Made by a program: the position numbers and the translations under genes. DNA of 64,000 nucleotides, from positions 589,852 to 653,851 of the forward strand of contig NZ_BDUC01000004.1 in the NCBI RefSeq assembly GCF_002218085.1, read 5' to 3'. Origin of the DNA: Tolypothrix sp. NIES-4075 (GTDB lineage Bacteria > Cyanobacteriota > Cyanobacteriia > Cyanobacteriales > Nostocaceae). The notes under the pieces are model-generated. The model made no database searches. It was not told where the DNA came from and saw only the letters and a list, made by a program, of their open reading frames with translations. Positions 51,861 through 59,741 of this stretch are shown piece after piece (position 1 is the stretch's first letter; every line of letters starts with the position of its first letter).

Positions 51861-52802
51861 ATGATGAGCCGTCCAATAATTCTTGGCATCGTTGGTGATA
51901 GTGCAGCAGGTAAGACGACACTGACTAAAGGAATTGCTCAGGTACTAGGAATCGAGAATGTGACGATCATCTGTACAGATGATTACCACCGTTACGATCG
52001 CACGCAACGATCTGAAATCGGTATCACAGCTTTACACCCTGACTGCAACTATCTTGATATAATGCAGCATCACCTGTCTCAACTGCGGATAGGACAGCCA
52101 ATCCTCAAGCCAATTTACAGCCACAAAACCGGCACCTTTGAACCACCAATATATATCAAACCTGCAAAATTCGTGATTATTGAGGGATTGCTTGGTTATT
52201 CAACTCGCGGCGCCAGAGATTGCTATGATGTAAAAGTTTACTTAGCACCTCCAGAATCGCTACGCGCTCAGTGGAAAGTCAAGCGGGATACGCAAAAGCG
52301 CGGTTACACTGAAGAACAAGTGCTGGCAGAATTAGATAAGCGCGAACCAGATTCAGAGCAGTTTATCCGTCCCCAGCGGCAATGGTCTGATATAGTAGTA
52401 AGTTTCTATCCGTCGAGTGAAGATGAAGACCAAGCAAACGGACACTTGAATGTGCGCTTGGTACTGCGTCCGACAATTCCCCATCCGGATTTTACTGAGA
52501 TTATTAAATTTGGCAATGGTAATTCTAACTCAGCGATTCGTTTGGGATTAGATCGAGATATGGGAAAACCTGTAGATGTTTTAGAAGTTGACGGTCATGC
52601 AACTTTGGAACAAGTTAATAAATTAGAGCAGCTGATTTGTTCTGATATGCCCCACTTAAAAAGTATATGCGATCGCGAAAGCAATCCAGAGTTGGGTAAA
52701 ATAGCCGGCACAACCGGCGAAACACTCCAAAGTTACCCGCTTGCTCTCACCCAGTTGCTGATTACTTACCATATGCTTAAAGCAACCCAAATCCACCACT
52801 AA
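51861..52802 (+). CDS. phosphoribulokinase-family kinase (second-type paralogue)
   Basis: 313 residues. P-loop GIVGDSAAGKTTLTKG, then CTDDYHRYDRTQR, ALHPDCNYLDIM, PIYSHKTGTFEPP and VIIEGLLGYSTR are PRK signatures. The canonical photosynthetic PRK of cyanobacteria has GDSGCGKS; here that regulatory Cys is Ala16, while the partner Cys in VIC(L)DDYH is kept (Cys38), so the thioredoxin/CP12-linked disulfide cannot form. It also differs in the C-terminal half. It may be a redox-insensitive PRK or act on another substrate. GGGGGT precedes the start. Confidence 0.8.
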   Translation: MMSRPIILGIVGDSAAGKTTLTKGIAQVLGIENVTIICTDDYHRYDRTQRSEIGITALHPDCNYLDIMQHHLSQLRIGQPILKPIYSHKTGTFEPPIYIKPAKFVIIEGLLGYSTRGARDCYDVKVYLAPPESLRAQWKVKRDTQKRGYTEEQVLAELDKREPDSEQFIRPQRQWSDIVVSFYPSSEDEDQANGHLNVRLVLRPTIPHPDFTEIIKFGNGNSNSAIRLGLDRDMGKPVDVLEVDGHATLEQVNKLEQLICSDMPHLKSICDRESNPELGKIAGTTGETLQSYPLALTQLLITYHMLKATQIHH

Positions 52803-52943
52803 TCTTAGCTTCTATATGAAGCTAATATTTCGATAACCAGAGAAAATTGACCAAAATTAAAGATTTTGTCAAATCACAATGGTTTGGAGAGCAAACAAGA
52901 GATAACTAGAGATAGGTTCATCTATCTCCAGTATATTCTCTAT

Positions 52944-53675
52944 ATGACCTACTGCCTCAGAGTTGCCGATATACCAACCAGTGAACGTCCCAGAGAGCGG
53001 TTAATGACACATGGAGCGAAAATTTTAGCCACAGCGGAGTTAATAGCAATTTTACTAGGTACTGGTCAGGGCGCAGGAAAATTATCAGCGATCGGTTTGG
53101 GGCAATATATTCTACATGAATTGGCAAAATGCGATCGCGACCCTTTAGCTGTATTGCGAGAAGTTACCCCCGCTGAGTTAATGCAAATACCTGGTATTGG
53201 TCCTGCCAAGGCGACTACCATTTTAGCAGCAGTTGAACTAGGTAAACGAGCTTTTCAATCTCGCCCTTTAGACCGTACACCAATTGATAGTCCAGTTGCG
53301 GCAGCGGCAGCTTTGAGTCAAGATTTAATGTGGCAAACTCAAGAACGCTTTGCAGTACTTTTGTTAGATGTGAAGAATTGTTTGCTGGGAACGCAAGTTA
53401 TTACCATCGGTACCGCCACAGAAACTTTAGCACCTCCCCGCGAGATTTTTCGCGAAGTTATTCGTCATGGGGCAACGCGGGTGATCGTAGCACATAATCA
53501 TCCTTCTGGTAATGTTGAACCCAGTCAGGCAGATATCGACTTGACGCGCCAATTATTAGCCGGAGCGCAGTTTTTAGGCATTCCCTTGTTAGATCATCTC
53601 ATATTAGGCGATGGCAATCACCAAAGTCTGCGAGAAATTACAGCTTTGTGGGACGACTATCCGCAGGGCGATTGA
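52944..53675 (+). CDS. radC: RadC/JAMM-domain DNA repair-type protein
   Basis: About 243 residues from the ATG at 52944 (MTYCLRVADIPTSERPRERL, the standard family start); an in-frame TTG at 52866 is not needed. UPF0758 helix-hairpin-helix LMQIPGIGPAKATTI and JAMM metalloprotease motif AHNHPSGNVEPSQADIDLT are complete. Biological role still debated. Confidence 0.93.
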   Translation: MTYCLRVADIPTSERPRERLMTHGAKILATAELIAILLGTGQGAGKLSAIGLGQYILHELAKCDRDPLAVLREVTPAELMQIPGIGPAKATTILAAVELGKRAFQSRPLDRTPIDSPVAAAAALSQDLMWQTQERFAVLLLDVKNCLLGTQVITIGTATETLAPPREIFREVIRHGATRVIVAHNHPSGNVEPSQADIDLTRQLLAGAQFLGIPLLDHLILGDGNHQSLREITALWDDYPQGD

Positions 53676-54193
53676 GAAAGAGGCACTCTTAGCAGCGAGC
53701 AGGGAGCTTTCTTGAGAGGAATTTTTCCCCCATGCCCACGAACCCCTTCCCCTCTGCTTCTTAGTTGAGATGCGATCGCCCAAGATATAGTCGATAGGTT
53801 CAGATGGGAGTGACTTTTTCAAGAAGTCGGGAATCTTGTGAGCTACAGATTCTTGTACATACATAAAATATTATGCTTTTATCGTTTATTTTTGCATATG
53901 TAATCAATCGTTACTATTTTTATCCTTAAAGTGTATAAGTTGATTTGATTTATATCTATATCTGTATCAGAATGCATTTAGTTACCTTTGTGGAATCTCC
54001 CCAAAAGACAAACGGAGTGGAAAACAATTATGCGTTGCCCTTCCGGTACGAGTGTAGGCACAATACCCTGCGGGAAGCCTTCGGCTACATGAATTGTCCC
54101 TACGACGCAGGACACTCCTATGTCTAAAGAATACAGTTCCTCACAAAATGCAAAAAACTGCACGCAAACTTAACATCTCAAAGGAGAAAAAAC
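53676..54193. other. gene-poor region with one palindromic repeat
   Basis: 518 bases. 54054-54103 has imperfect arms GTAGGCACAAT / ATTGTCCCTAC around GCGGGAAGCCTTCGGC, related to 58133-58161. An 86-codon minus-strand frame (53604-53864) overlaps radC and a 60-codon plus-strand frame (53945-54127) runs through the palindrome; neither has a ribosome binding site or known homology. AT-rich 53860-53970 may hold promoters. Confidence 0.55.
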
Positions 54194-54487
54194 ATGTCTA
54201 AGAATACGAATGATTTGCCGATCAATGATTTAGACAAAGCAGGATTATCTAGCAATGAAAAGAAATCCTTGCCTCCAAGTTTCCAAAATCCCTTTTCCGT
54301 CGCATGGTCGAAGTTGGTTGATTTGATTGATGCTACCCTAGCCAGCAAGCCAGAAACATCAGAAAATTCTCAACAAGAGCAACACGAACCAGATCCGATT
54401 AGAATGCACCAGTTCTATTCTCGCTTCACAGATCGGGTTGATCCTTCGCTCTACTACACCATATTCTCTCCCTACGACAGGTTTTAA
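54194..54487 (+). CDS. hypothetical protein, 97 residues
   Basis: AAAGGAGAAAAAAC gives a very good ribosome binding site for the ATG. A disordered, polar N-terminus (SKNTNDLPINDLDKAG) precedes FSVAWSKLVDLIDATLASKP, a likely amphipathic helix, then a Gln/Glu-rich linker and YSRFTDRVDPSLYYTIFSPY. Soluble; not recognised. Confidence 0.65.
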   Translation: MSKNTNDLPINDLDKAGLSSNEKKSLPPSFQNPFSVAWSKLVDLIDATLASKPETSENSQQEQHEPDPIRMHQFYSRFTDRVDPSLYYTIFSPYDRF

Positions 54488-54587
54488 AACCAACTAGGGC
54501 AAGGGGAAGCTTTCTTCACTACCGTAGCTTCCCCTGTTAAAAGTTGCTATTTGCGCTCTAAATATGTTAAAATAATGAATCTTGCTT

Positions 54588-54659
54588 GGGCGATTAGCAC
54601 AGGGGTAGCGCACATCCTTCACACGGATGGGGTCACTGGTTCAAATCCAGTATCGCCCA
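54588..54659 (+). tRNA. tRNA-Val (anticodon CAC)
   Basis: 72 bases: acceptor GGGCGAT/ATCGCCC, anticodon stem CATCC/GGATG with loop TTCACAC (CAC, codon GTG), T-loop TTCAAAT. No encoded CCA. A transposon-end-like array lies 142 bases downstream. Confidence 0.96.
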
Positions 54660-54800
54660 TTTTATTTGTCGTCATTAAGGCACAAAGAGCGTGTCGCCTA
54701 AGAATTATGCTCTTCAAGCCTCGCTGTGGTAAAAAATAGGCGATCGCGCTTTGGCTAAAACTTATTAAAGATGCAAAATTATATCCTTTGCAAGCTAGAA

Positions 54801-54858
54801 CGACATTAATTTGGCATCTCGACAAATAATTCGTTAACCGATATTTATTGTCGAATAA
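54801..54858 (-). mobile_element. possible degenerate TnsB-site array (transposon end relic)
   Basis: Three units start exactly 19 bases apart at 54801, 54820 and 54839: CGACATTAATTTGGC, CGACAAATAATTCG, CGATATTTATTGTCG. The first shares CGACATTAATTTG with the reverse complement of the unit at 10417. Orientation is opposite to the array at 10317, as for the distal end of an element. No TGTACA-type terminus is seen. Confidence 0.35.
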
Positions 54859-54927
54859 CTCGCACCCAAATCAATTATGCTTTTGGCAGATGGCTGACGG
54901 ACGTTGAGGCTTTCTGTAAAAACATCT

Positions 54928-55146
54928 TCATGATACTTCCACATATTCACATAAAGTTGTTGGTTCCGGAATAGGTAAATTATCCTCACGCAAACGTTGT
55001 AAATGAAAAGCGTTCACGAAGTGACTCCCAAAGAGTATCGCTTGTTGTATTTGTTGCTGTGTTTCTACAATAGTTGCACCTGTTGCCACACATCCCGGCA
55101 AATCCGGAACGTAAGCTGAATAATTACTCTTAGCTTTTTCAATCAA
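54928..55146 (-). pseudogene. HicB-family antitoxin, shortened and carrying a repeat insert
   Basis: 72 residues from a TTG; upstream the frame is closed by a TAA ten codons away with no ATG. NYSAYVPDLPGCVATGATI and LREDNLPIPEPT are HicB hallmarks, but the usual first strand (MxYTVVIE) is missing. GSHFVNAF sits between QAIL(F) and HLQRLRED, encoded by GGGAGTCACTTCGTGAACGC, a variant of a common Nostoc-type repeat. No HicA toxin gene adjoins. Probably a decaying orphan antitoxin, though the frame is still open. Confidence 0.6.
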
Positions 55147-55243
55147 ACTGCGTAAAGCATTAGTCTTCTTCCTTTAGCATTAAAAAAGAGCGAATAACTG
55201 TTTCGCTCTTTTTCACTTTTCAGTTTTGCTTACTACTCCAAGC

Positions 55244-55570
55244 CTAAATATCTTCAATTTCAAGTTGAGCCATCGTTACCGCATCAAAAGCAAAAGCCAA
55301 AACTAATGGCATTGGACATTTTAACAAATAGCTAGAAACTACAGCAGCGATTGTTGTCACTACTGCTGATATCGACAACCATCTTTCCTCGCAGGTTAAT
55401 CCCTTTTGAGCTTTAATCACGTTTAAAACTTTCGGAGGAATTGGTTCGGGCATTACTGCCATTGGTGGAAAAGCCCAGTAGTTGTTACGACGCTCAACAA
55501 ATAAATCTGTCCAGCCATTTTCTTGGCACCATTCTTCGATCCATTCAATTGAGTAATGTTTCATAATCAA
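55244..55570 (-). CDS. conserved-looking hypothetical protein with a hydrophobic C-terminal half
   Basis: 108 residues; the second ATG (55564, MKHYSIEWIEEWCQENGWTD) is equally possible. The N-terminal half reads LFVERRNNYWAFPPMAVMPE. The C-terminal half has one or two hydrophobic segments (LSISAVVTTIAAVVSSYLL and PLVLAFAFDAVTMAQL). Possibly a small membrane protein of the cyanobacterial core; I do not recognise a function. Confidence 0.6.
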   Translation of the reverse strand: MIMKHYSIEWIEEWCQENGWTDLFVERRNNYWAFPPMAVMPEPIPPKVLNVIKAQKGLTCEERWLSISAVVTTIAAVVSSYLLKCPMPLVLAFAFDAVTMAQLEIEDI

Positions 55571-56163
55571 AGTTGGGAATTTGGACGAGTGGAAATTTCT
55601 GTAGAAGTTAAATATTAGTTACTTGATTTCTGCTCTGCCCACTAATCGCCCTGTCAATGAACGATTGTTATTAATGGTTAAGCAATGTTTAAGCATGTGA
55701 AACATTTCTTATATAACGTTCAAATCATGCTTTTCATAATTACAAGACTAACAGTAACTCATCGCCTCTTGGCGTTAAAAGATAATAAACTTTACTCAAA
55801 CAGCTAAATATGAACAAATGTAAATAAAATAGTGAGTAGTTGCTTTAAATTTGCCAGAAGATATTACACAATAAAATCTTCACGAAGAAAGAAAAAAGCT
55901 GTGTTAAACCTTGCGCTTCTCTAATTGTGCAGCAAATGAACAATATTTATGAAGATTATCATCGGTATTTGGTAATAACTTTTTTATTCAAAGCGTGCGA
56001 TCGCACAACATAATCGCCGCTATCAACTTAACAAACTGTTACATATCGCGTTTGACAGCTTGCCTTAGCTGAAAGTTAAGGTAGAAAAGTCTATTGATTG
56101 CGGTAAACTTAACTTGAACCGTCGCGGATAACGCGATTGAACACACTTTAGCAGCAACCGAAT
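55571..56163. other. AT-rich intergenic region, no gene seen
   Basis: 593 bases between divergent genes. A small hairpin CGCCTCTTGGCG near 55763 and scattered AT-rich blocks only. Should hold the promoter of the pentapeptide-purK pair. Confidence 0.5.
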
Positions 56164-56658
56164 ATGTTTTGGCGGCAATTGGCGTTAATTATCTTAATGA
56201 TTGTATTTTGCTTTGGCTGGACAACACCAGCGATCGCAGACTGGACTCATCCATTGTCATTTAGCAATGCACAATTGACAAAACGGGATTTTTCTGGGCA
56301 AAGTTTGCAAGCGGCTGAATTTTCTAACGCCAATATGGAACTAACTAACTTTGCTAATGCTGACTTGCGAGGGGCAGTCATGAGTGCAAGCACGATGACA
56401 CAAGCGAATCTGCATCAAGCAGATTTAAGCAATGCACTCGTGGATCAGGTAAACTTAACAGGAGCTGATTTGAGCGATGCCAACTTCACAGAAGCTCTTT
56501 TGCTTGGCGCTGTCTTTACTAATGTAAATATTAAAGGTGCAGATTTCAGCGATGCGATTTTGGATAAAGTGCAAATCAAAGAACTGTGTGCAAAAGCCAG
56601 CGGTGTAAATTCTCAAACTGGCGTAGAAACTCGTGATTCTTTAGGATGTCAACTTTGA
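56164..56658 (+). CDS. pentapeptide-repeat protein, probably lumenal/periplasmic
   Basis: 164 residues. Signal peptide MFWRQLALIILMIVFCFGW... ending near AIAD, then about fifteen A(D/N)LXX pentapeptides at ~35-140, and the tail ELCAKASGVNSQTGVETR with a final Cys. Paralogue of 11638-12135, sharing that tail. Its last 13 bases overlap the purK start, so the two genes are translationally coupled. Confidence 0.85.
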   Translation: MFWRQLALIILMIVFCFGWTTPAIADWTHPLSFSNAQLTKRDFSGQSLQAAEFSNANMELTNFANADLRGAVMSASTMTQANLHQADLSNALVDQVNLTGADLSDANFTEALLLGAVFTNVNIKGADFSDAILDKVQIKELCAKASGVNSQTGVETRDSLGCQL

Positions 56659-57809
56659 AGCGTGTTGGTGTAATTGGTGGTGGACAACTCGCCTGGATGA
56701 TGGGAGATGCCGCACAAAAGCTAGGATTAGAATTGGTGGTGCAAACTCCTAACAAAGAAGATCCGGCTTTCGCGATCGCATCTGATACAGTTTTAGCCAA
56801 AATTGATGATGCCACAGCTACGGCTGTTTTAGCTAGCAAATCCGATATCATCACCTTTGAAAACGAATTTGTTGACTTAGACGCTTTATCCATCCTCGCA
56901 GATCAAGGCGTTTGCTTCCGTCCCTCTTTAAAAGCTTTAACTCCCCTTTTAGATAAATATCATCAACGCTGCTATTTACGCGATTTGGGTTTACCCGTTC
57001 CTCAATTTTTCGCCGTCGAGCCTCAAGACAACGAAAAAATCGCATCTTTTGGTTTTCCCTTAGTTCTCAAATCCCGACGCCACGGTTATGACGGTCAAGG
57101 TACTTTCATCATCAAGGACTTTGCGACATTACAACCCAAGTTAGATTATAATATCACGGAAAATGCTTTTTTGATAGAAGAATTTATTCCTTTTCAACGA
57201 GAGCTAGCGATAATTGCGGCGCGTTCAGTTGATGGCGAGGTTGTAACCTATCCAGTGGTGGAAACTCAGCAAGAAGAACAAGTATGTCGTCGGGTAATTG
57301 CGTCGGCACAGATTACCCCTCAACAAACAGCAGAAATAGAAGCGATCGCTCACACTATATTAAATAGCCTGCAAGTAGTAGGCGTTTTTGGGATTGAGCT
57401 ATTTCTCACCGCAGATGGAAAAGTGTTGGTAAATGAAATTGCCCCAAGAACGCACAATTCCGGGCATTTTTCCCTTGATGCTTGCGAAACCTCGCAATTT
57501 GAGCAGCATTTGAGAGCGGTGTGTGGTTTTCCTTTGGGTAATCCCGCTTTGCGCTGTGCTGGTGCTGTGATGGTTAACCTTTTGGGATATGAAAATTCTC
57601 AAAGCGATTACCAAAAAAAGCGATCGCTATTAAAGCAGATTCCCCGAGCTTACCTGCATTGGTATGGTAAAACAGAATCGCGTTTAGGGCGCAAATTGGG
57701 ACACGTCACCGTTTTGCTCGATAATCAAAATCAGGCAATGGATGTCGCCCGCAGCATAGAATCTATCTGGTATCCGAATACCCCCACACCTATAACACCC
57801 ATAAACTAG
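56646..57809 (+). CDS. purK: 5-(carboxyamino)imidazole ribonucleotide synthase
   Basis: 387 residues, ATP-grasp enzyme converting AIR, bicarbonate and ATP to N5-CAIR in purine synthesis. Rossmann-like start RVGVIGGGQLAWMM; ATP-grasp blocks PLVLKSRRHGYDGQGTFII, FIPFQRELAIIAARS, GIELFLTADGKVLVNEIAPR and HNSGHFSLDAC. The ATG lies inside the pentapeptide gene. 6S RNA follows. Confidence 0.96.
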   Translation: MSTLKRVGVIGGGQLAWMMGDAAQKLGLELVVQTPNKEDPAFAIASDTVLAKIDDATATAVLASKSDIITFENEFVDLDALSILADQGVCFRPSLKALTPLLDKYHQRCYLRDLGLPVPQFFAVEPQDNEKIASFGFPLVLKSRRHGYDGQGTFIIKDFATLQPKLDYNITENAFLIEEFIPFQRELAIIAARSVDGEVVTYPVVETQQEEQVCRRVIASAQITPQQTAEIEAIAHTILNSLQVVGVFGIELFLTADGKVLVNEIAPRTHNSGHFSLDACETSQFEQHLRAVCGFPLGNPALRCAGAVMVNLLGYENSQSDYQKKRSLLKQIPRAYLHWYGKTESRLGRKLGHVTVLLDNQNQAMDVARSIESIWYPNTPTPITPIN

Positions 57810-57859
57810 AAGCCTAAAGCTTATTTTCTACATAAGACACACAATATCTTTTTGATAGC

Positions 57860-57865
57860 TATAAT
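57860..57865 (+). promoter_or_regulatory. -10 box of the 6S RNA gene
   Basis: TATAAT six bases before the start of the closing stem; no clear -35. Confidence 0.65.
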
Positions 57866-57870
57866 GGGTG

Positions 57871-58057
57871 AAGTTGCACTACGACGTTGGTGACTGCCAT
57901 CAAGTTTTTTGATCTATGCCTTTAAAGAAAAGGGAGTCAACTGTTCTCGTGGCAGTAAACCGAGCAACGACTCGGAAACTTTAAACGAGGAATTAGGTTC
58001 CCACCTGGATAAACCCAGGTCATAAACTTAGGTAAAACGGCGTCGCGGTGAACTTAA
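57871..58057 (+). ncRNA. ssaA: 6S RNA
   Basis: About 187 bases. The closing stem is formed by AAGTTGCACTACGACG (57871-57886) with CGTCGCGGTGAACTT (58041-58055), around a long interrupted hairpin (CCACCTGGATAAACCCAGG near 58001). Position directly downstream of purK is the known location of ssaA in several cyanobacteria. 6S RNA binds the housekeeping RNA polymerase holoenzyme. Followed by a strong terminator. Confidence 0.8.
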
Positions 58058-58063
58058 AATTTT

Positions 58064-58098
58064 AGCTCCCACAGTCTTTGCTGACCGTGGGAGCTTTT
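58064..58098 (+). terminator. intrinsic terminator of 6S RNA
   Basis: Perfect arms AGCTCCCAC / GTGGGAGCT with a TTTT end. Confidence 0.88.
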
Positions 58099-58406
58099 AA
58101 CTATATAAAGTCGTCGTCACGATTGAATTTACGTAGGGGGCAATTCATGAATTGCCCCTACAATACTTTAGTTTTATATATAAATCATTTATCACTGAGT
58201 TAATTAAAAATTATATAAAAAGAAAGCAGAACAAGTTATTCCAAGCATTTGAGGTGTATTCAGGATGCAAATTACCTATATATAGAAGTTCGGAAATCTT
58301 AGCTTTATCTTTTGTCAGGAAATCTGTATAAATTGATTCTAATTTAGATATCAATAAAAGATAAGATAGTCAAAACTGCGTTAAATTTTGGTGAAAGCAG
58401 CAAAAA
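58099..58406. other. intergenic region with a GTAGGGGCAATTC palindrome
   Basis: 58133-58161 is a palindrome (GTAGGGGGCAATTC / GAATTGCCCCTAC). The rest is AT-rich leader of the M16 gene. No gene seen. Confidence 0.6.
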
Positions 58407-59672
58407 TTGTCACAACAGCTAATTAATACGGTGTTTCCAGCCTCAGTTTTTCAACTAGACAATGGTGTAACCTTTATTCATCAGGAAATTGCTACCACCC
58501 CTGTAGTAGTGGCTGATGTTTGGGTGCGTGCTGGTGCAACAAGAGAGCCAAATCCGTGGTTCGGCATGGCGCACTTTTTAGAACATATGATTTTTAAAGG
58601 TACAGCGACGCTACCCCCCGGAGTATTTGACCAAAATATTGAAAATAGAGGTGGCGTGACTAATGCCGCTACCAGTTATGATTACGCTCATTACACTCTC
58701 ACCACAGCTGCCACATATCTAGAAGATACTTTGCCTCATTTAGGGGAACTGTTGCTGAATGCTGCAATTCCCGAAGAAGAATTTGAGCGAGAACGGGATG
58801 TAGTATTAGAGGAAATTCGTCAAGCGCAAGACGATCCCGATTGGCTGGGATTTCAATCTTTGATTCAAAGCGTGTACCAGCAGCACCCCTACGGACGTTC
58901 GGTGCTGGGTACTGAGCAAGAATTGATGCAGCAATCAGCAGAAGCAATGCGCTGTTTTCATCGCGCTCACTATCAACCAGAAAATATGACAGTAGTGGTA
59001 GTGGGGGGAATTGGAGAAAAACCAGCTTTAGAATTAGTAAATCGCACCTTTGAAAATTTTGGCGATCGCACTGATTGCCCGCAGTTTGAATTGAATGCCG
59101 AACCAGCAATTACTGGTATTCGTCGTCAAGAACTACATTTACCACGCTTAGAGCAAGCGCGGTTAACAATGGCATGGACAGCACCAGGAGTCGAAAAACT
59201 CCGCAGCGCTTACGGTTTAGATTTATTATCAGTACTGCTAGCAGAAGGAAGAACTTCGCGCTTAGTTCGCGAATTGCGAGAAGAACTGCAATTAGTGCAG
59301 GGAATTTGCGCTAATTTGTCTCTGCAACGAGAATCGAGTTTATTTACAATTAACGCTTGGTTAGAGCCAGAAGAACTAGAAAAAGTTGAAGCTTTAATTT
59401 GCGCTCACTTAGAAGATTTGCAGAATGTGGAAATTAGCGATGCTGAACTGGCACGTACCCGCAGACTGCTATGTAATGAATATGCCTTTTCTACGGAAAC
59501 GCCAAATCAACTCACCGGGCTTTATGGCTACTATAATACCATCGCCCAAGCTGAATTGTCCGTTACCTATCCCCAGCAGATTCAGTCATTTGATGCCCAA
59601 GAACTGCAACAATTAGCTAAAGATTATCTTTCACCACATAATTATGCAGTTACGGTACTCAAACCTTGTTAG
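58407..59672 (+). CDS. M16-family zinc peptidase (active subunit)
   Basis: 421 residues, TTG start. Inverted zinc motif HFLEH (in GMAHFLEHMIFKGT) with the distal Glu in VVLEEIRQAQDD gives a complete HxxEH...E site. Contains both M16 halves. The next gene is an M16 protein lacking the site, so the two likely form an active/inactive heterodimer, as in mitochondrial processing peptidase-like bacterial pairs. Not secreted by visible signal. Confidence 0.9.
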   Translation: MSQQLINTVFPASVFQLDNGVTFIHQEIATTPVVVADVWVRAGATREPNPWFGMAHFLEHMIFKGTATLPPGVFDQNIENRGGVTNAATSYDYAHYTLTTAATYLEDTLPHLGELLLNAAIPEEEFERERDVVLEEIRQAQDDPDWLGFQSLIQSVYQQHPYGRSVLGTEQELMQQSAEAMRCFHRAHYQPENMTVVVVGGIGEKPALELVNRTFENFGDRTDCPQFELNAEPAITGIRRQELHLPRLEQARLTMAWTAPGVEKLRSAYGLDLLSVLLAEGRTSRLVRELREELQLVQGICANLSLQRESSLFTINAWLEPEELEKVEALICAHLEDLQNVEISDAELARTRRLLCNEYAFSTETPNQLTGLYGYYNTIAQAELSVTYPQQIQSFDAQELQQLAKDYLSPHNYAVTVLKPC

Positions 59673-59675
59673 TCA

Positions 59676-59739
59676 GAAGTTAGGAGTAACTCCTAACTCC
59701 TAACTCCTCATTCCTAACTCCTCATTCCTAACTTTTGAC
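59676..59739. repeat. short tandem repeat (CTCCTAACTCCTAA units)
   Basis: TAACTCCTAACTCC and CCTCATTCCTAA units between the two M16 genes; the same units are at 63048-63118. Confidence 0.85.
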
Positions 59740-59741
59740 TA

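Noticed and set aside
53604..53864. 86-codon minus-strand frame after radC
   Set aside because: It overlaps radC, has no ribosome binding site, and its second half is the antisense of radC; the first 35 codons look protein-like but match nothing I know.
53945..54127. 60-codon plus-strand frame
   Set aside because: No ribosome binding site; its second half is translation of a palindromic repeat.
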